A DNA stretch of 64,000 nt. Source: Epiperipatus broadwayi. Its lineage: Eukaryota > Onychophora > Udeonychophora > Euonychophora > Peripatidae. Below the pieces are notes generated by a model. That model made no database searches and was not told where the DNA came from. It was given only the letters and a program-made list of their open reading frames with translations. Position 1 is the first letter of the stretch. Every line of letters starts with the position of its first letter. Shown here in pieces: positions 22,041 through 35,000 of the stretch. Location of the stretch: assembly GCA_028023455.1 (NCBI GenBank), contig JAQFVV010012395.1:308001-372000 (forward strand), written 5' to 3'. Position numbers and translations under genes: made by a program.

Positions 22041-22448
22041 AAATATTCATATCAAAATTTACAATTTATGAATGAATTTAAAAATAAACACTTAAAAAAT
22101 ATTTACATTTTTTTTATGTAATAATAATAATATTTTTTTAGCTTCTGTTTTTTATGCTATGTAAGTTTTATGGAGTATTTAATATTTTATATTGTTCATT
22201 ATGCTGTCATGAAGTTATAATAAAAATTACATCTTCAAACAAATGTATAAAAAAATATGACATTTTTACATCTCATATAAATATAACAAAAGGTAGTGAT
22301 TCGAGAAAACAAAGAAAATCTCACTAACCTTCATCATCATCATTTATTATCATTTTATTCCTATTATAATGTACTGTATATTAATATATATATATATGAC
22401 TATGCGTGTGAATGTGTCTAATATGCTAATAAATTTAAATCAATTTAC

Positions 22449-22578
22449 CTGTAAGCTTGAATATTGGGATAAGAAGGAATATCTTGAGCAGAGCAAACAT
22501 TTAGCAAATCTTGAGTATCATTCTTAAATATAACACTTTCTATAAAAATTCCATGATGACGTGAATAAAATTTATGAG
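22449..22578 (-). CDS. TAF5L: TAF5L exon 4 (NTD2 domain, second half)
   Basis: This 130-nt exon encodes AHKFYSRHHGIFIESV, then a variable stretch to LLNVCSAQDIPSYPNIQAY. The KFYSRHHG-I-F motif matches the FYSRFHGMF segment I recall from vertebrate TAF5L better than the FFEKFHGD of TAF5. That is the main reason for preferring TAF5L over TAF5. The acceptor is CTGCAG and the donor GTAAAT. The exon enters in phase 1 and leaves with two bases (AG) of an arginine codon. The intron between exons 3 and 4 is only 455 bp and carries the perfect palindrome at 22701-22914. Intron 4 runs from 22448 to 5856 (16.6 kb) and contains most of the ribozyme and DNA-transposon elements. Confidence 0.82.
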
Positions 22579-22700
22579 CTGCAGAATAAAAGAATGATTG
22601 TTAGTTTTTAAATATTGTAGTTTTTTTTTTTTAAATTATCATCAATTTTAATTTAAAGTTGTTAATTATAAATTTTATTAAACGCTCACTATTATTTCAG

Positions 22701-22914
22701 TAATAGTTTTAACAAGGCTGTAAACCTTAGCAATGAGCGTCTGAAAAAATCGTCACTAGGGACCTCTGTAGGTCTTTAAAACACATGCTTACGCTATGGG
22801 GATTTTCTCTTTTCTTCATAGCGTAAGCATGTGTTTTAAAGACCTACAGAGGTCCCTAGTGACGATTTTTTCAGACGCTCATTGCTAAGGTTTACAGCCT
22901 TGTTAAAACTATTA
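22701..22914. mobile_element. perfect 98-bp-arm palindrome, MITE-like, in TAF5L intron 3
   Basis: Arms 22701-22798 and 22817-22914 are exact inverted copies as far as I can read, around an 18-bp spacer (GGGATTTTCTCTTTTCTT). The ends are TAATAG...CTATTA, compatible with a TA target site as used by Tc1/mariner-type MITEs. The sequence is much less AT-rich than its surroundings. Perfect identity implies a recent insertion or an ongoing correction of the arms. It sits in the 455-bp intron between TAF5L exons 4 and 3 and would form a long hairpin in the pre-mRNA. Confidence 0.85.
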
Positions 22915-23033
22915 CATCAATTTTAATGAAGATTTTATCATTTAAAACTTAATCTATAAAAACTTTAAATTTCAAAAACAAAATGTATGAGTTAAGGTGT
23001 AGAAATAAAAATGAGTAGCTATGAAAAACATAC

Positions 23034-23152
23034 CTGGAGTCTTATGACCATTGCAAGTGAGTTCCAAATAAATATGAATAAAAAGAGGAAACAGCAGTTG
23101 GCATAACTGAGCACGAAATGGTTCTATAGCATCACCAATAAAAGTTTTTAAT
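23034..23152 (-). CDS. TAF5L: TAF5L exon 3 (NTD2 domain, first half)
   Basis: This 119-nt exon encodes LKTFIGDAIEPFRAQL and then CQLLFPLFIHIYLELTCNG. It is the signature of the TAF5-family NTD2 domain, in which an L(Y/F)P-(I/L/V)FVH-x-YLEL helix is typical. It is preceded by a long poly-pyrimidine acceptor (minus-strand T-run from 23164) and ends at a GTATGT donor directly after base 23034. The exon begins with the third base of a lysine codon and ends with one base (G) of an alanine codon, so the phase fits both neighbours. NTD2 mediates assembly of TAF5/TAF5L in TFIID/SAGA; that role is family knowledge and is not visible here. Confidence 0.85.
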
Positions 23153-23164
23153 CTAAAAAAAAAA

Positions 23165-26107
23165 ATAACACTTTTCTGCTCTCAATTTCTCATTTATAAT
23201 CTTTATCTAAAATTAATTTTCTTTCATATCTCTCTATCTTCTTTCATAAACATAGTAAATATAAAGTTATAATATAGCCATCATAATTTTTTTTAATTAT
23301 ATAATTTTTTTGATTTTAATATTACAAATATATAATCCACTGTAGCTTTTTTATTACAATTGCTTAGACAGTTTTACATCCAACTGAAGATGATTATCTA
23401 GGTCAATAGAAATGTTTCTAGTATTATAATAAAAAGAATATAACTACAAGATTTTTCATTATAATTTTTAACTACTAAAATAAATAAAGACAAAATCTAA
23501 TATTTAAATAAAAATCCAAATGAAAATTGGTATTTTGAAAATACACATCACAAATTAATTATGTCACTAGAAATTTCAAATGATTATGTAAAAATTGCAT
23601 AATAAATTCATTAAAAGAATTGTTAAACATATTATCCTTACTTCTAAATTTTTGAATATACCTGCCACTTACAAAATTTATTTTGCATAGAAATTTTTAA
23701 TTCATTGACATTAACATAATTATTGTTGTATTTAATTAGATACAATTTTTTTTTATGAACATTAACATTTAATTCTGACTATAGATAGAACAAAAAGTAT
23801 GAAATAACATATCAAAATAAAACTGCATAATATTGAAAAAAAAAAATTTAGATGACAACCCAGAGGAGTTCCAAATATGAGTAAAAAAGAAGAAATAGTG
23901 ACATAATTGGGCATAAAATAATTATAGCATCACCAATAAAAAAAAATTAATTTAAAGAAAAACTGAAGGTTTCTGCTCTTATTTTGTCATTTATATTCTC
24001 TATTTAGGAACTTTAGCCCAAAAATAAAATGAGATTCAGAGCTAAAAGTTCCAAAATTATTTCTCAGCTCATTAACGTAAGTAAATAAAAATTTCCAGTC
24101 AAATGAATTAAACTTTTGTATTCAACTGTTAATAAAGTTACTTGAATGTCATATGACCTCTCAAACAATTAACCATATCATTATCAATATTATTAATATT
24201 TTAGACTTTTTTCCCTACTATAAGAGAACATAATACATAATAAGCAAAGACTATGATTAATATCCATTCAGAGAAATATCTTTGCTATTCTTGAGAAGTG
24301 AAATGTAATTTCAGTTTTAAAATAAACAACTTCATTACACCTCTCTAATAAATATTTTAAATGAAAAATTAATCTTAAAACACCATCATCTTTACAAAGA
24401 ACTATTTGAGTATATATTTATACATGAGGATAATAATTTAAAAACATAGTTAAGATTGAAATAAGAGTAATATTAATGTTCAAAAATGTTAAAAATTGTG
24501 AGACAGGAAAAAAAAAGCATTTCAAAACGAATATGGCCATACCAACCCTAACTACATGATGGCATAATTCGTAAGTCGAGTGATGAATACAAGTTGACAC
24601 TCATCAATTTACACACAGGTCTAATGAATCCATAGCAGTCAAATGACTTTCCAGATCAAAGTTATCTTTTTTTTTATAATTCTCTGGAAGCAAAAGAATT
24701 TCAGTATAAATTACATTAAATTTTACAGTCCTTATACATTAGCACAATTATCAAATTTTTATTAATGAAAAAATATATAAATATGTAACCAAAATACATT
24801 CATGTATAAGTTCCTATATGGAGTTAAATAATTAATTTTAATAACCTAGTACACTTTTGGTTTAATACACCATAATCATGACTTCAAATGGTAGTGAAGT
24901 CATAATTATTTATCTTCATATAGGCACATACATAGAAGTATAATATTTTGGTTTGTTTTTTATATCTGCATCCTGTGAAAACATTCATATGAACATATAT
25001 ATATATTAATTTAAAGATTTTCAGATTTATGGATATAAATACTGAAATATAAACAGAATTTTTCCTTGTACTAATCTAATTAGTAATTAAAACTGGCAAT
25101 GGAAGCTGAACCCATGTGATCTATGAGTAGTGACAGTCTTTGTCTGACGCATTTAAATCATAAATGAATACGCTTTTAGTTAATATTCTAAATAATATAA
25201 GACTTATAAGTCAAACATAAAGGTACAATACTTTTGAATTTCCACAAACAATCAAGCCTCTCCTGCTAAGTTATACACATTAAATTTAAAAAAAAAACCA
25301 GATGGATATATATATATTTCTGTGAATATCAATAAAATTTTCCAGATTTGTAATGCCCTCCGCCAAGCCTTCCAATGTAATCATTCTCACTTTTAAGTAC
25401 ATTTCACCAGAAAGCTTGATTCATCAGGTGGGCCAAAGATTTGAAAGGACTCAAACACTCACACATATCAATAATAAGATTATTTCAATATATGTGTTTT
25501 AATTACAATAAATAGGACTTTGGAAATTGACTGTTTTAACCATCAATTGTAAACATTATAATGAATGCATTTAGAAGATTTTACACTGGGCAATAATTCA
25601 AGATTTGTAAGAAACTTAGAAGACAATGTTATAAATCTAAAAGAATTGATTGACTACAAATATTTAACAGGTGCATTTGTTTATTTATGTAATTTTTTAC
25701 AGTGTCATATTTCTGTTCTATTAAATGTTATACTGTCAATAGAAATTAATAGAGTAAATCTTACATATATTACAAGGTATTGAGTTCAAACCCTACATAA
25801 CAAATTCCCAAATACCTCAGAATGCTGGAGAAATATCTCTTCATTCAACTGATTTTATTAATCAAAAAAAGCCAACATATATTTTTTGAATATCTATTAG
25901 TTAGAATTGTAAAGCATATATAAACAGTTGTCTGCAGACACAAACTCAATAAATAATTTTTCTAATTTTGCTTATTAACCTTCTTTAAAGCTAATTTATA
26001 TTTACTGGATTATAATATTTTTTCTTTGATCGTACTTCGATTCTGATACTTGTCTTACTGATTTATTTTATAAATTTTAATTTATAGCTTTCAAATCATT
26101 TAGATTG
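23165..26107. other. TAF5L intron 2, first part, no supported element
   Basis: AT-rich. A degraded segment at 23860-23960 resembles the exon 3 flank (GAGTTCCAAATATGAGTAAAA, AGCATCACCAATAAAA) and may be a decayed duplicate of that exon region. A short open frame at 25565-25690 (EDFTLGNNSRF, NLKELID) resembles a degraded frame at about 33540-33640, hinting at an unrecognised repeat family. Confidence 0.35.
23855..23975 (-). pseudogene. possible decayed duplicate of TAF5L exon 3
   Basis: The stretch CAGAGGAGTTCCAAATATGA, then AGAAATAGTGACATAATTGG, GCATAAAATAATTATAGCATC and ACCAATAAAAAAAAATTAATTTAAAG follows the same order as exon 3 and its acceptor at 23045-23160 (GTGAGTTCCAAATAAATATG, AGCAGTTGGCATAACTGAGC, ACGAAATGGTTCTATAGCATC, ACCAATAAAAGTTTTTAATC). 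Deletions have broken the frame. It lies about 810 bp upstream in transcription order. Confidence 0.55.
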
Positions 26108-27230
26108 TTTGATAAGCGGGTTTTATATGTCTGAATATATTCAAATGAATATGAGTTGCCATTATGCTTAGGATTTGTAGATTATGAAAAGGCATTTGAT
26201 TCTATAAACATTTCTTCAGTGATTAAAGCATTGGATCATCAAGATATAGATCCAGGATATTGTCATATTTTAAAGAATATTTATAAAAATGCAAGAGCAA
26301 CAATTAGATTACATAATGATAATAGGAAAGTTAACATTGAGAAGGGTGTAAGACAGGGTGACTCCATACCAAAACTTTTGACAGCAGTGGTGCAAGAAGT
26401 ATTTTGTGGATTAAAATGGGAAGCTAATGGAGTAGAAGAAAATGGAGATTATTTAAGTCATTTAGATTTTGCAGATGATGTAGTTGTTTTTTGCAAATAA
26501 TGCTTTAGAGTTACATGTAATGTTGCAGGAGTTATCAGATGAAAGTAAGCAAGTAGGACTAAAGATAAATGTTAAAAAGACTAAAGTAATGTTTAATAGA
26601 TTTTCTCAAAATATAAAAATAAAGATTGATTATGATGAATTAGAAGAAGTTAACAGTTACAAATACCTTGGTCAGATTATTAATACAGATGGAAACATAA
26701 TGGATGAAATTAATCATAGAATTAAACTTGGTTGGAGTGCTTTTGGTAGAAATAACTTGATACTAAAAGGAAATATGCCTATGTGTTTGAAAAGGAAGAT
26801 TTTTAATAAATGTGTTTGCCAGTTCTTACTTATGGATCTGAGACTTGGACACTTAATAGAAGAGCAATACAGAGACTTCAAACTACTCAAAGAAGTATGG
26901 AGAGATGCAAGAAGAGATCGAAAATGCAATGTATGGGTAAGGGAACAAACGGGTGTTACTGACCTCATTGAAAAAATCAAAAGACTGAAGTGGAGTTGGG
27001 CTGGACATATTGCTAGAAGAGATGATAATAGACGGACAATTGAAATTTTAAACTGGATTCCAAGCCAATGTAAACGACCCAGAAAGAGACCACATGTGAG
27101 ATGGATGGATGAAATAAGAAAGTGTGCAGGCGTGATGTGGAGAAGAGAAGCTAAAGATCGGAAAAGATGGACTGAACTTGGAGAGACCTTCATCCTGCAG
27201 TGGATTGATAATGGTTGATGATGATGATGT
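26108..27230 (+). pseudogene. RTE-like LINE reverse transcriptase, frameshifted (copy 2)
   Basis: Partial pol ORF. RT motif A is present as DYEKAFDSI, motif B region as GVRQGDSIPKLL (a serine seems lost before PKL), and the catalytic FADD box as LDFADDVVVF at about 26465. The frame then shifts at about 26490 and resumes with ANNALELHVML. A second shift occurs near 26820, where the conserved LPVLTYGSETWTLNRRA is read in another frame before returning at about 26905 (REQTGVTDLIEKIKRLKW). The C-terminus GHIARRDD..., KRPRKRPHVRWMDEIRKCA matches the copy at 1-275, and the element ends in TGATGATGATG. The 5' endonuclease half is missing. Dead copy inside TAF5L intron 2. Confidence 0.85.
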
Positions 27231-28462
27231 GTGCATTTACAGATATAAACTTAAAAAACATTTTGTATTTAAATAATTTTAGTTTCTTTATAAAAAGTTA
27301 TATTGTTTAAAAACAATTATTCTTGTTTTATGTGAAAGTGTTTCACAAGAATGTCAAGTTGACATCCACAGGTCTGAGAGAGAAATAAAAGTCAATTTCA
27401 GACTTGAGAAATGGGGAAGGGGGGCTGCTATTAAGATAATAAAGTCCAGATCAGTCAATTCTTAAATTACCAAGAAATCCAGATGATTTTGGATTTCTTG
27501 CTAAATAATAAATTTTAAAAAATTGTCAATTGTTGAGAAGATTTTGACCAAATGCCTTAATTGATGGAAACCATATGTTTCAGTAATAAAAATGTATGAT
27601 ATCATCAGACAGACTAGCATATATATAAAGCTGAAATAAGAATGTTTAAAAAAAAGAAGAAAGAATAAACTTGATTGCTTTACAGAAACCACACATTGTT
27701 TTAAAAGTTTCTACATCAATATGTTGGAGTAAAAAAATATTTTGTTAGCGTTCCTGCCCCCCAAGAATTCTTTGTGCATCAGAAGAATTTAAATCTAAAA
27801 GTATTCAAAATATCTTACGGCTGATATATAAAGATGAACGAAGAAATCAACTTTGTCAATACTATTTCACCTATGCCATTTGCTGAATTTGAATAAAAGC
27901 ACAAAGCAACAATGCTAAAATATCCATCTCACTATCAAAAGTAATTATATCCAGAAAAAAATGAAGAAACCATCCCAATGATAAAATGGTCCCTAGAGAA
28001 GCAGTTTATTTCATTATCGCAGTAAAAATAATTACAAGCCCAAGCCAAAATAGGACTGTTCCAGTAAACCACTGTAATTGGTAAATCTACACATTTTACA
28101 TATTGGTGTGTGGCTGATTTCAAATTTTCAACTTTAAATAAGCCGACTTTAAAATGAAATTCCTTGGACTCTTTGAAACTGTCTGTACACCGATAGTAAA
28201 AGAAGAACTGGTAATATCAATTTTAATTATATTTTTATCAGTGACTATTAACAAATCTTTTTAATAATAAATCCATTTATCTCTCTCTTTAAATCCTAAA
28301 ACGAGAATGAATTATTAGATTTTCAATAATAATAATATGTATTGCTCTATTGATATTACGTATTCTTAGATTATCATTACATGTAACCATTTATGTGTGT
28401 ATCTTATTTTTATAAAATGTGTTTATTGTGTATTATTCAAGTATCATGAAATATGTTGATTT
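27231..28462. other. intron stretch, nothing firmly recognised
   Basis: AT-rich DNA with a slightly richer block at 27750-28130 lacking motifs. No supported features. Confidence 0.35.
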
Positions 28463-28653
28463 ATATTGTATGAAAAAAAAAGGGTTTAATAGGTTTTTTT
28501 TATTCATAATGGGAATTGATACATACACACACACACCTAGTAATATAATTATGCTTACATGTATATTTGTTGAACACGAATGTTAAAGATCAGTAGAAAT
28601 TTAGCCCTAGGAGAGATAGATTGTTAAAATAGTTAATAACCTAGATTGGTGAA
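28463..28653 (+). repeat. 191-bp direct repeat, copy 1
   Basis: Starts ATATTGTATGAAAAAAAAAG, contains CATACACACACACACCTAG, and ends CCTAGATTGGTGAA. A nearly identical copy lies at 31899-32090. No TG...CA ends and no coding sequence between the copies, so an LTR origin is not supported. Confidence 0.85.
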
Positions 28654-31600
28654 TATTCAGATTAATGATCAAGGTATTTAAAAAAAAATAAAATAAAGAA
28701 GTTTGTTGATCTTGTTTGATTTTTCTTTTGCTTTGATAGATAGATTAATGGAAGATCTTGGAAATATAGATTTAAATTGATCACCATGGCAACCTAAAGC
28801 TTTTAAATAGAATTGTTTACTGTTGATTCTAGTTTTAAAATAATAAATTTGCTATAATAAAACTCAGGAAAAACATATAGGTAAATAAATAAATTTTGAA
28901 AACAATTCAGTACAATATAAGTTTACTTAAATAGGATCGATATTATTTTACATATTTTATTTTTCTGTCAATGCAGTCACCATAGTAACATTATTACATA
29001 TAGTTCAATGTTTTTATGCCATATATATCTGTTTATAAATGAATTAAAAATTATTATTGTTATTAAAAAAATATCTATGTAAATTATTTGTGTTTATAAA
29101 GTGAATAAAGGTTGTAATATCAATTTTGTATTTTGGTTTACAAATAATAGGAAAAATCTAATCGAATTTGGATTTAATTTCCATGTATCTTTTCTCCAAA
29201 CTTACATTACAAACCGCGGAAAACTGCTGTAAAGAAATTGTTTGGCATTGAGGTTTATTTGAGTAGTATTCAGTGGTTGTTATGATACCAGAACGTCAGA
29301 AAGAGAACCTATAAAAATCCACAAAAGACTAGAAGAGTAAGCTATCATCTTTTTGTGATTGAAAGAAACGGACGTATTTTCTATGTTCTTATAAATAAAA
29401 GTTCTTCAATATTTTTTTTAAAACTGTTAAACCATAAAACATGAAAAAATAAGCTTAAATTATCTGCCCGATCAATCATTTGAAGGGCAGTTGCGAAGGA
29501 TTTCTGAGGGAAAGGCAACAAAGTATAAAAAAATGTAAAAAAAAAAAAAAAACCTATGAAAAAAAAAATGCTTTATATAAAAATCGGTTATTTTAGTTTT
29601 AAAAACAAAGATATTTCTGGTTTAAAGTTTGGCGTATAACCACCGTTGGATTTGGATAAATATCGTGTCACGAGCTAAGAAACGCTCAGGATCAACTGGA
29701 TTAATTGACATCATAAAAAGGCTAATTAAATTGCACTCTCCTCTTTGGAAAGGAAAAAGGACTGTTAGTGAAGCATTATAAAGGTTCGAATTATTATTTC
29801 TGAGAAATAAACTTCTCTTTGCGTCATAAAAACTGAGGATAAGTCAATGGACAAATAAATAGTGAAAACGGACAGACTCTTATATATATGGTATGATTTT
29901 TTTTTATATATATAAAAATGTACGCATATTAATTTTTTTTTACATATATTTAAAAAGGATGATTTGTATTGTATTTAAATTATCTTTAAGAGTAATAGAA
30001 TTTATTGAATAAGAATGATCAGAGAGATTCCGTTATTAATTATTTGAACTTTTTGTCTAAATATATATATTAACACAATTCGATGTTGTTGGTTTTTTTT
30101 TTTTTTAGTATATGATTTGATGGTTGCACGTATAAAATTTAGTTAAAACATCGAATAGACAAGAGATTCAAATAAATCATATTATTTCATATTCATTTAT
30201 CGGTTATTATTTCGATAAACAAATAGACTTCGATCTCGTCCTATTTCATATCTTTGGTATCAGTTATATATAAATTTTTCAGTAAAATATCCAAAAGTAT
30301 CTCCATTCATTCATTCATTTTTTTTTATGTCGTTATTGTTTCCGCAACACATTTAGAGATACACACAGTAATTTTATCATTTTTTTTTTATTTATTCAAT
30401 CAATCTGAAATATAAATTAATTTCCGATGTATTTTGTTATTAATCTTGCCAATTTTCTTTCATATAATCAAATAAATTGAGTGATTCAAATTTCAAGACT
30501 CCCTTAATTTTTTTTTTATTGTTTGGATTGCATGAGATGATGTAGCTATTTAAATGACAAGGTTCAAACTCAGCTTGGTAAGTGAGCTAGAATATAAGAT
30601 ATGGTGTGTTTTGCATATTAGTATTTTACTTTATTCCCATATGAATTTTATATTTATATTAGCATTCGAATATTATATATATTATCATTTATCTTAGTTA
30701 ATATTACAAAGTCAATCATTTCATGTTTGTCTGATTCCGTCATAAAAATCTAAATAGATCGTACTTTATCGTTGGTTCAGAATAACTCGTCTTAGATTTT
30801 TTTTTTTTTTAATTTCTCTGGAATAAAGAGTACAAACTTTGTTGAATAGTTTACTTGAATATTATCTTTAAATTGGGATAAATCTAAATTATAATCATAT
30901 ATTTTAATTATTGCCAACCAATTTTATATTCATTTATTTGAAGGTTTAAATAGATGATATTTATTATTATAGGTCGATGGACACCCAATGGAAACTTAAC
31001 ATATCTTTTATATAATATGATTGGACATTATAAAGATAGAAAATGAGCTAATAGAGTGTTGATAAAAAAATTCTAGTGAAGTATTCTATTTTAACACATA
31101 AACGAAGCAATGATTAAGTATCGCTTTATTGGAAGATATGAATAAATTATTTGTGCATTACTTTATAGCTTCTTATTAAATTAATTTGTTTAACTTTTAA
31201 AGGAGTGCATAGGTCTTCAAAGTGTTTGTAAAATGATATAAAAACTAGTTGATGTCAATAGAAAATTATTAATTAAAGATTGGAGTTGAAAGAATTGTAT
31301 CGGTTATTGACATGAATGTTTATACTTTCTATTTAGCGTTTATTAAACTAGATATATATTTGAGTCAAGTATTATTTTGTTTTGATATTTAAATAGTGTC
31401 TATATGTAAAAATGTTTTGTAAAATACAATTATAGGTACTTAGAAGCTTATCCGTTAAGATAAAATGCAGCATCTTTAAATAATGAAGTAGATTTAAATT
31501 ACTACAATAGTAATAGGCTAATAAAATATATATTGGAATCTGTTTTAGTTATTGATTGGATTTGATTTTCATTAGATTGATAATCAAGTAGTTAACCTAA

Positions 31601-31898
31601 TCATATATTATTGTCTAGGGCAATAGTAGACGGTTTCATTGCTCATTGCAGTTTATGTTGTAATTGTGATGGATTTGTTGATGTCTGGAGCAGATAATCT
31701 CATTATTCTTTCGTTTCACATATAGCTTAAACAAATTAGACTTTAAGAGAGATTATTTGTGCTTTGTGATGGTTTATTACATAATGGCGACCCGATTGAG
31801 CTAGACTAGATTAATTTAAATTAGATTTTAGATTTTTCATCAGATCAGATTAATCATTCTACTCATCACCCAGCATTGATCAAATTCCATCAGTTACA
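28654..31898. other. 3.2 kb between direct repeats, AT-rich, no gene
   Basis: Contains poly-A/T runs and an isolated less AT-rich block around 29640-29720. No gag/pol motif, no primer-binding site and no exon was recognised. Confidence 0.4.
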
Positions 31899-32090
31899 AT
31901 ATTGTATGAAAAAAAAAAGGGTTTAATAGGTTTTTTTTATTTATAATGGGAATTGATACATACACACACACACCTAGTAATATAATTATGCTTACATGTA
32001 TATTTGTTGAACATGAATGTTAAAGATCAGTAGAAATTTAGCCCTAGGAGAGATAGATTGTTAAAATAGTTAATAACCTAGATTGGTGAA
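31899..32090 (+). repeat. 191-bp direct repeat, copy 2
   Basis: Second copy of the repeat at 28463-28653, differing at a handful of positions including one extra A in the poly-A run. Flanking sequences of the two copies are unrelated. Confidence 0.85.
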
Positions 32091-35000
32091 AATGGAGATA
32101 GGTAATTTGAAACTGATTTCTCTAAATGTTCTTATATCTATGATCTAACTAACCTTTCTCTACTCATTTCTCGATTAATATTATGTTTAAATTTATAAAT
32201 ATAAAAATATGTTATACGCAATAGGCGAGTAAGTACGTGCATCGAGTGTTTATTTTTTAAATAAAAATGTATCTAGGATATAAGATTTTTATTTATCCAC
32301 TATAGAAATTAATGCACGCACATCACACTATATGATATGAACATTGAGTTTACATTTCATTAAGGGGAGACCTTTGATTATTATGATTATTACTATTTAA
32401 ATGTAAACAATTTGTCATTATTAATTATGTAAATTTTTTATCTGTATTGTTAATGATTGATCAGTAATAAATGTTAATTTGTTTTATTAAAAGAGGCATA
32501 TATGTTTCTTAAGAGTTAATCATTGTCTTGTGAGATTGGTTATGATCATCATCATCATTGATGAATGTCAATTGTTAAATCATAATTTAAATATAATATT
32601 GTGGGTAAATAATTATAGGTTGATGAAAGATAGAATTTATATTGTGAGTTAATCGTAAAGCTGTGGATGGAAACATCATCATCATCATCATCACTGTTAT
32701 ATTATTATTAACGAATAGACTAAATAAATGTGTTTAATGGCCATATATAAATAATGGTTCTCACTAGCTATGTTTGTTTGTGAGCCATCAGCAAAAGACA
32801 TGACTACCATCGAAGCATCTGATAAATCTATAGTACTTAAACGGAGCTGGTAACAATTATGAGAAGGTTAAACATGAATTTATGATATTAAAATCTTATA
32901 ATTTATCTGAGAATTATTCGCACAACTAAGTATAAGGATGTTTTTTTCCTTCATACAAGTGCGTGTGTTATAAATAATGTATCAATTGGGTTCGAACCAA
33001 TTACACCTATAAATGGGTATATGATATAACTTTATCTAGGTTTAGACAGCCTAGTGGCGCCCAGATAAAACATATACACATAAGTAAAACTGAATAGAAA
33101 AGAAATGAGTTTGATTCCTTTTTCCCAATCTTGATGATATATTTATTTATTGATATTTTTAATTAGTTACAAATAGCACCAGCATGCAGCTATGAATTAT
33201 TGCTTCACAACTCTGAATGATGTTTAACATATGTGGAAAAGAGGAAAGGAGATTTATTCTTGTTGAAAGAATCTATTATTAGAGATAAAGATAATTTCAC
33301 TTTATTTCATATGATTTTACTTACTTAGTTACAGTGGTTTCCTTTTTTCATTTAGTTACAATGTTCAATTTTAATATATATGATGAATTACTAAAACATT
33401 CAATCTCAAAATCAAATTGGTTGCAATTAAAACATATAAAGAGATATCTATTGTTTCTGTGTAGATATTCAGAAATTTCTACTTTCTAGCTTACCTGACG
33501 ATCCAGAATTTCTAGTGAAATTCATATATTCATTCAATAAGATTGGTCTGGAAGATTTTACAAAGAATAATAATTCAATATTTGCAACAAACTCGGAACA
33601 ATGCTAAGCAAATCTGAAAGATATTATTGGTTTACCAGATGTATGTGATAAATTTTTACTTCATACATATATACTTTTTAAAATTTTTTTAAAATTTTAT
33701 ACCTGCATTCCTGATCTCAACTCCTCCATATAACAACCATCCATCAGCACAATGAACTCAGACCATTTTCTCTCACTATGGGTACACTTCACAAACAACC
33801 GTTGCTCATCATGTGAGGTAAAAGTATCAACCCATGAATCTCCCTGCCCATGTGGCAACTTGATATTTTTCCCCATTACATCACTCTAAAACAGGTCATG
33901 GAGATTTAGATAAGTGATATATCTAACTTACTTATCAAATGAAGATGGCATGCAGAAAGAGTAGTCTGTATTTCTACACTGGAGAATGATTGTGATATGG
34001 AGATAAAATAAGAGACCGATAAACCCCAAAAACTTGAACACCCACATATATACTATTTCTTTGTTTCCTTTACATAGGTATGTGATATATTTTGATTAAT
34101 TTTCATATCTGTCAACTTTTGAAAGATAAATAATTTCTAGCACTAATTTTGATATCAAATTATCTCTTATTAAATGGATTAGGTTCGAAATGTCTGGCAC
34201 ATCTTCAACAACCACAAATTTGAATTGTTCATATAATGATTTGAAAATTTTTTAAAAAAGTAATAGAAGTTTATTTTAGAACAAAAACATCTTCAGAATT
34301 CCTCTCCGGAGAAATAACTCCGAAACCAATACACATCACTTTAATCAACTTTTAAAGAAAAGACTTCACAATTTTCCATTTTGTTTTATCCTTTAAGAAT
34401 AGCCAAATACCTATATAATTGTCAATAATTGTACAGCTAGTTGGGTTGATATTGAAGCAACTTATCTAAGATAAAAAAAATTAAGTTTCTTTGAATATTG
34501 TCAACTACTGCTGCAAAAATCTCCAAGTTTAATTCAAATTAGAACTACAAGTCCCTAGCAAGGCGGGCAAATGCACTATCAAAATGCCATAAGGTTCTTC
34601 AAACACATGTAATGTAAATGTATATGTTTCAGGTCTCATGCTGTGGAGATAGCACATCAGTTTATTGTGCCCATGATCTGAATTAAAATTATTTCAAATT
34701 CCAATCATGCTTAGGACTTTTTTCTCAGATAACCAGCTCGACCATTCAATATTAATTGGTAAGAGGGTATCATTATTCTAAGCTAGAAAGATTTGAAAAA
34801 ACATAAAAATTTGCTCAAAACTTCAACAAATGGCAGCAATAGACAAGTCAGGTGAATAGTTTTTTTTTCCGAGAGGTGGGTGAGTCTCTCTTTTTTCACA
34901 TCAAATGCATACATCTTTAACCAGATAATTATGATAAAATATAACTTGTCTAGTAACAAAATCTACGATACATATAGATTTTCTTCTTCATATGGAGTGG

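Noticed and set aside
26714-27193. 159-codon minus-strand open frame
   Set aside because: Shadow of the LINE pol frame on the plus strand.
27570-27610. Minus-strand CTGATGA...GAAAC spacing suggesting another hammerhead
   Set aside because: No stem II or stem I pairing could be drawn.
28463-32090. LTR retrotransposon with 191-bp LTRs
   Set aside because: Ends are not TG...CA, no primer-binding site, no gag/pol motifs in the 3.2-kb interior and no target duplication.
32985-33012. Isolated GGGTTCGAACC resembling a tRNA T-arm
   Set aside because: The stem does not pair in tRNA register and no acceptor or anticodon arm is present; likely a chance palindrome.
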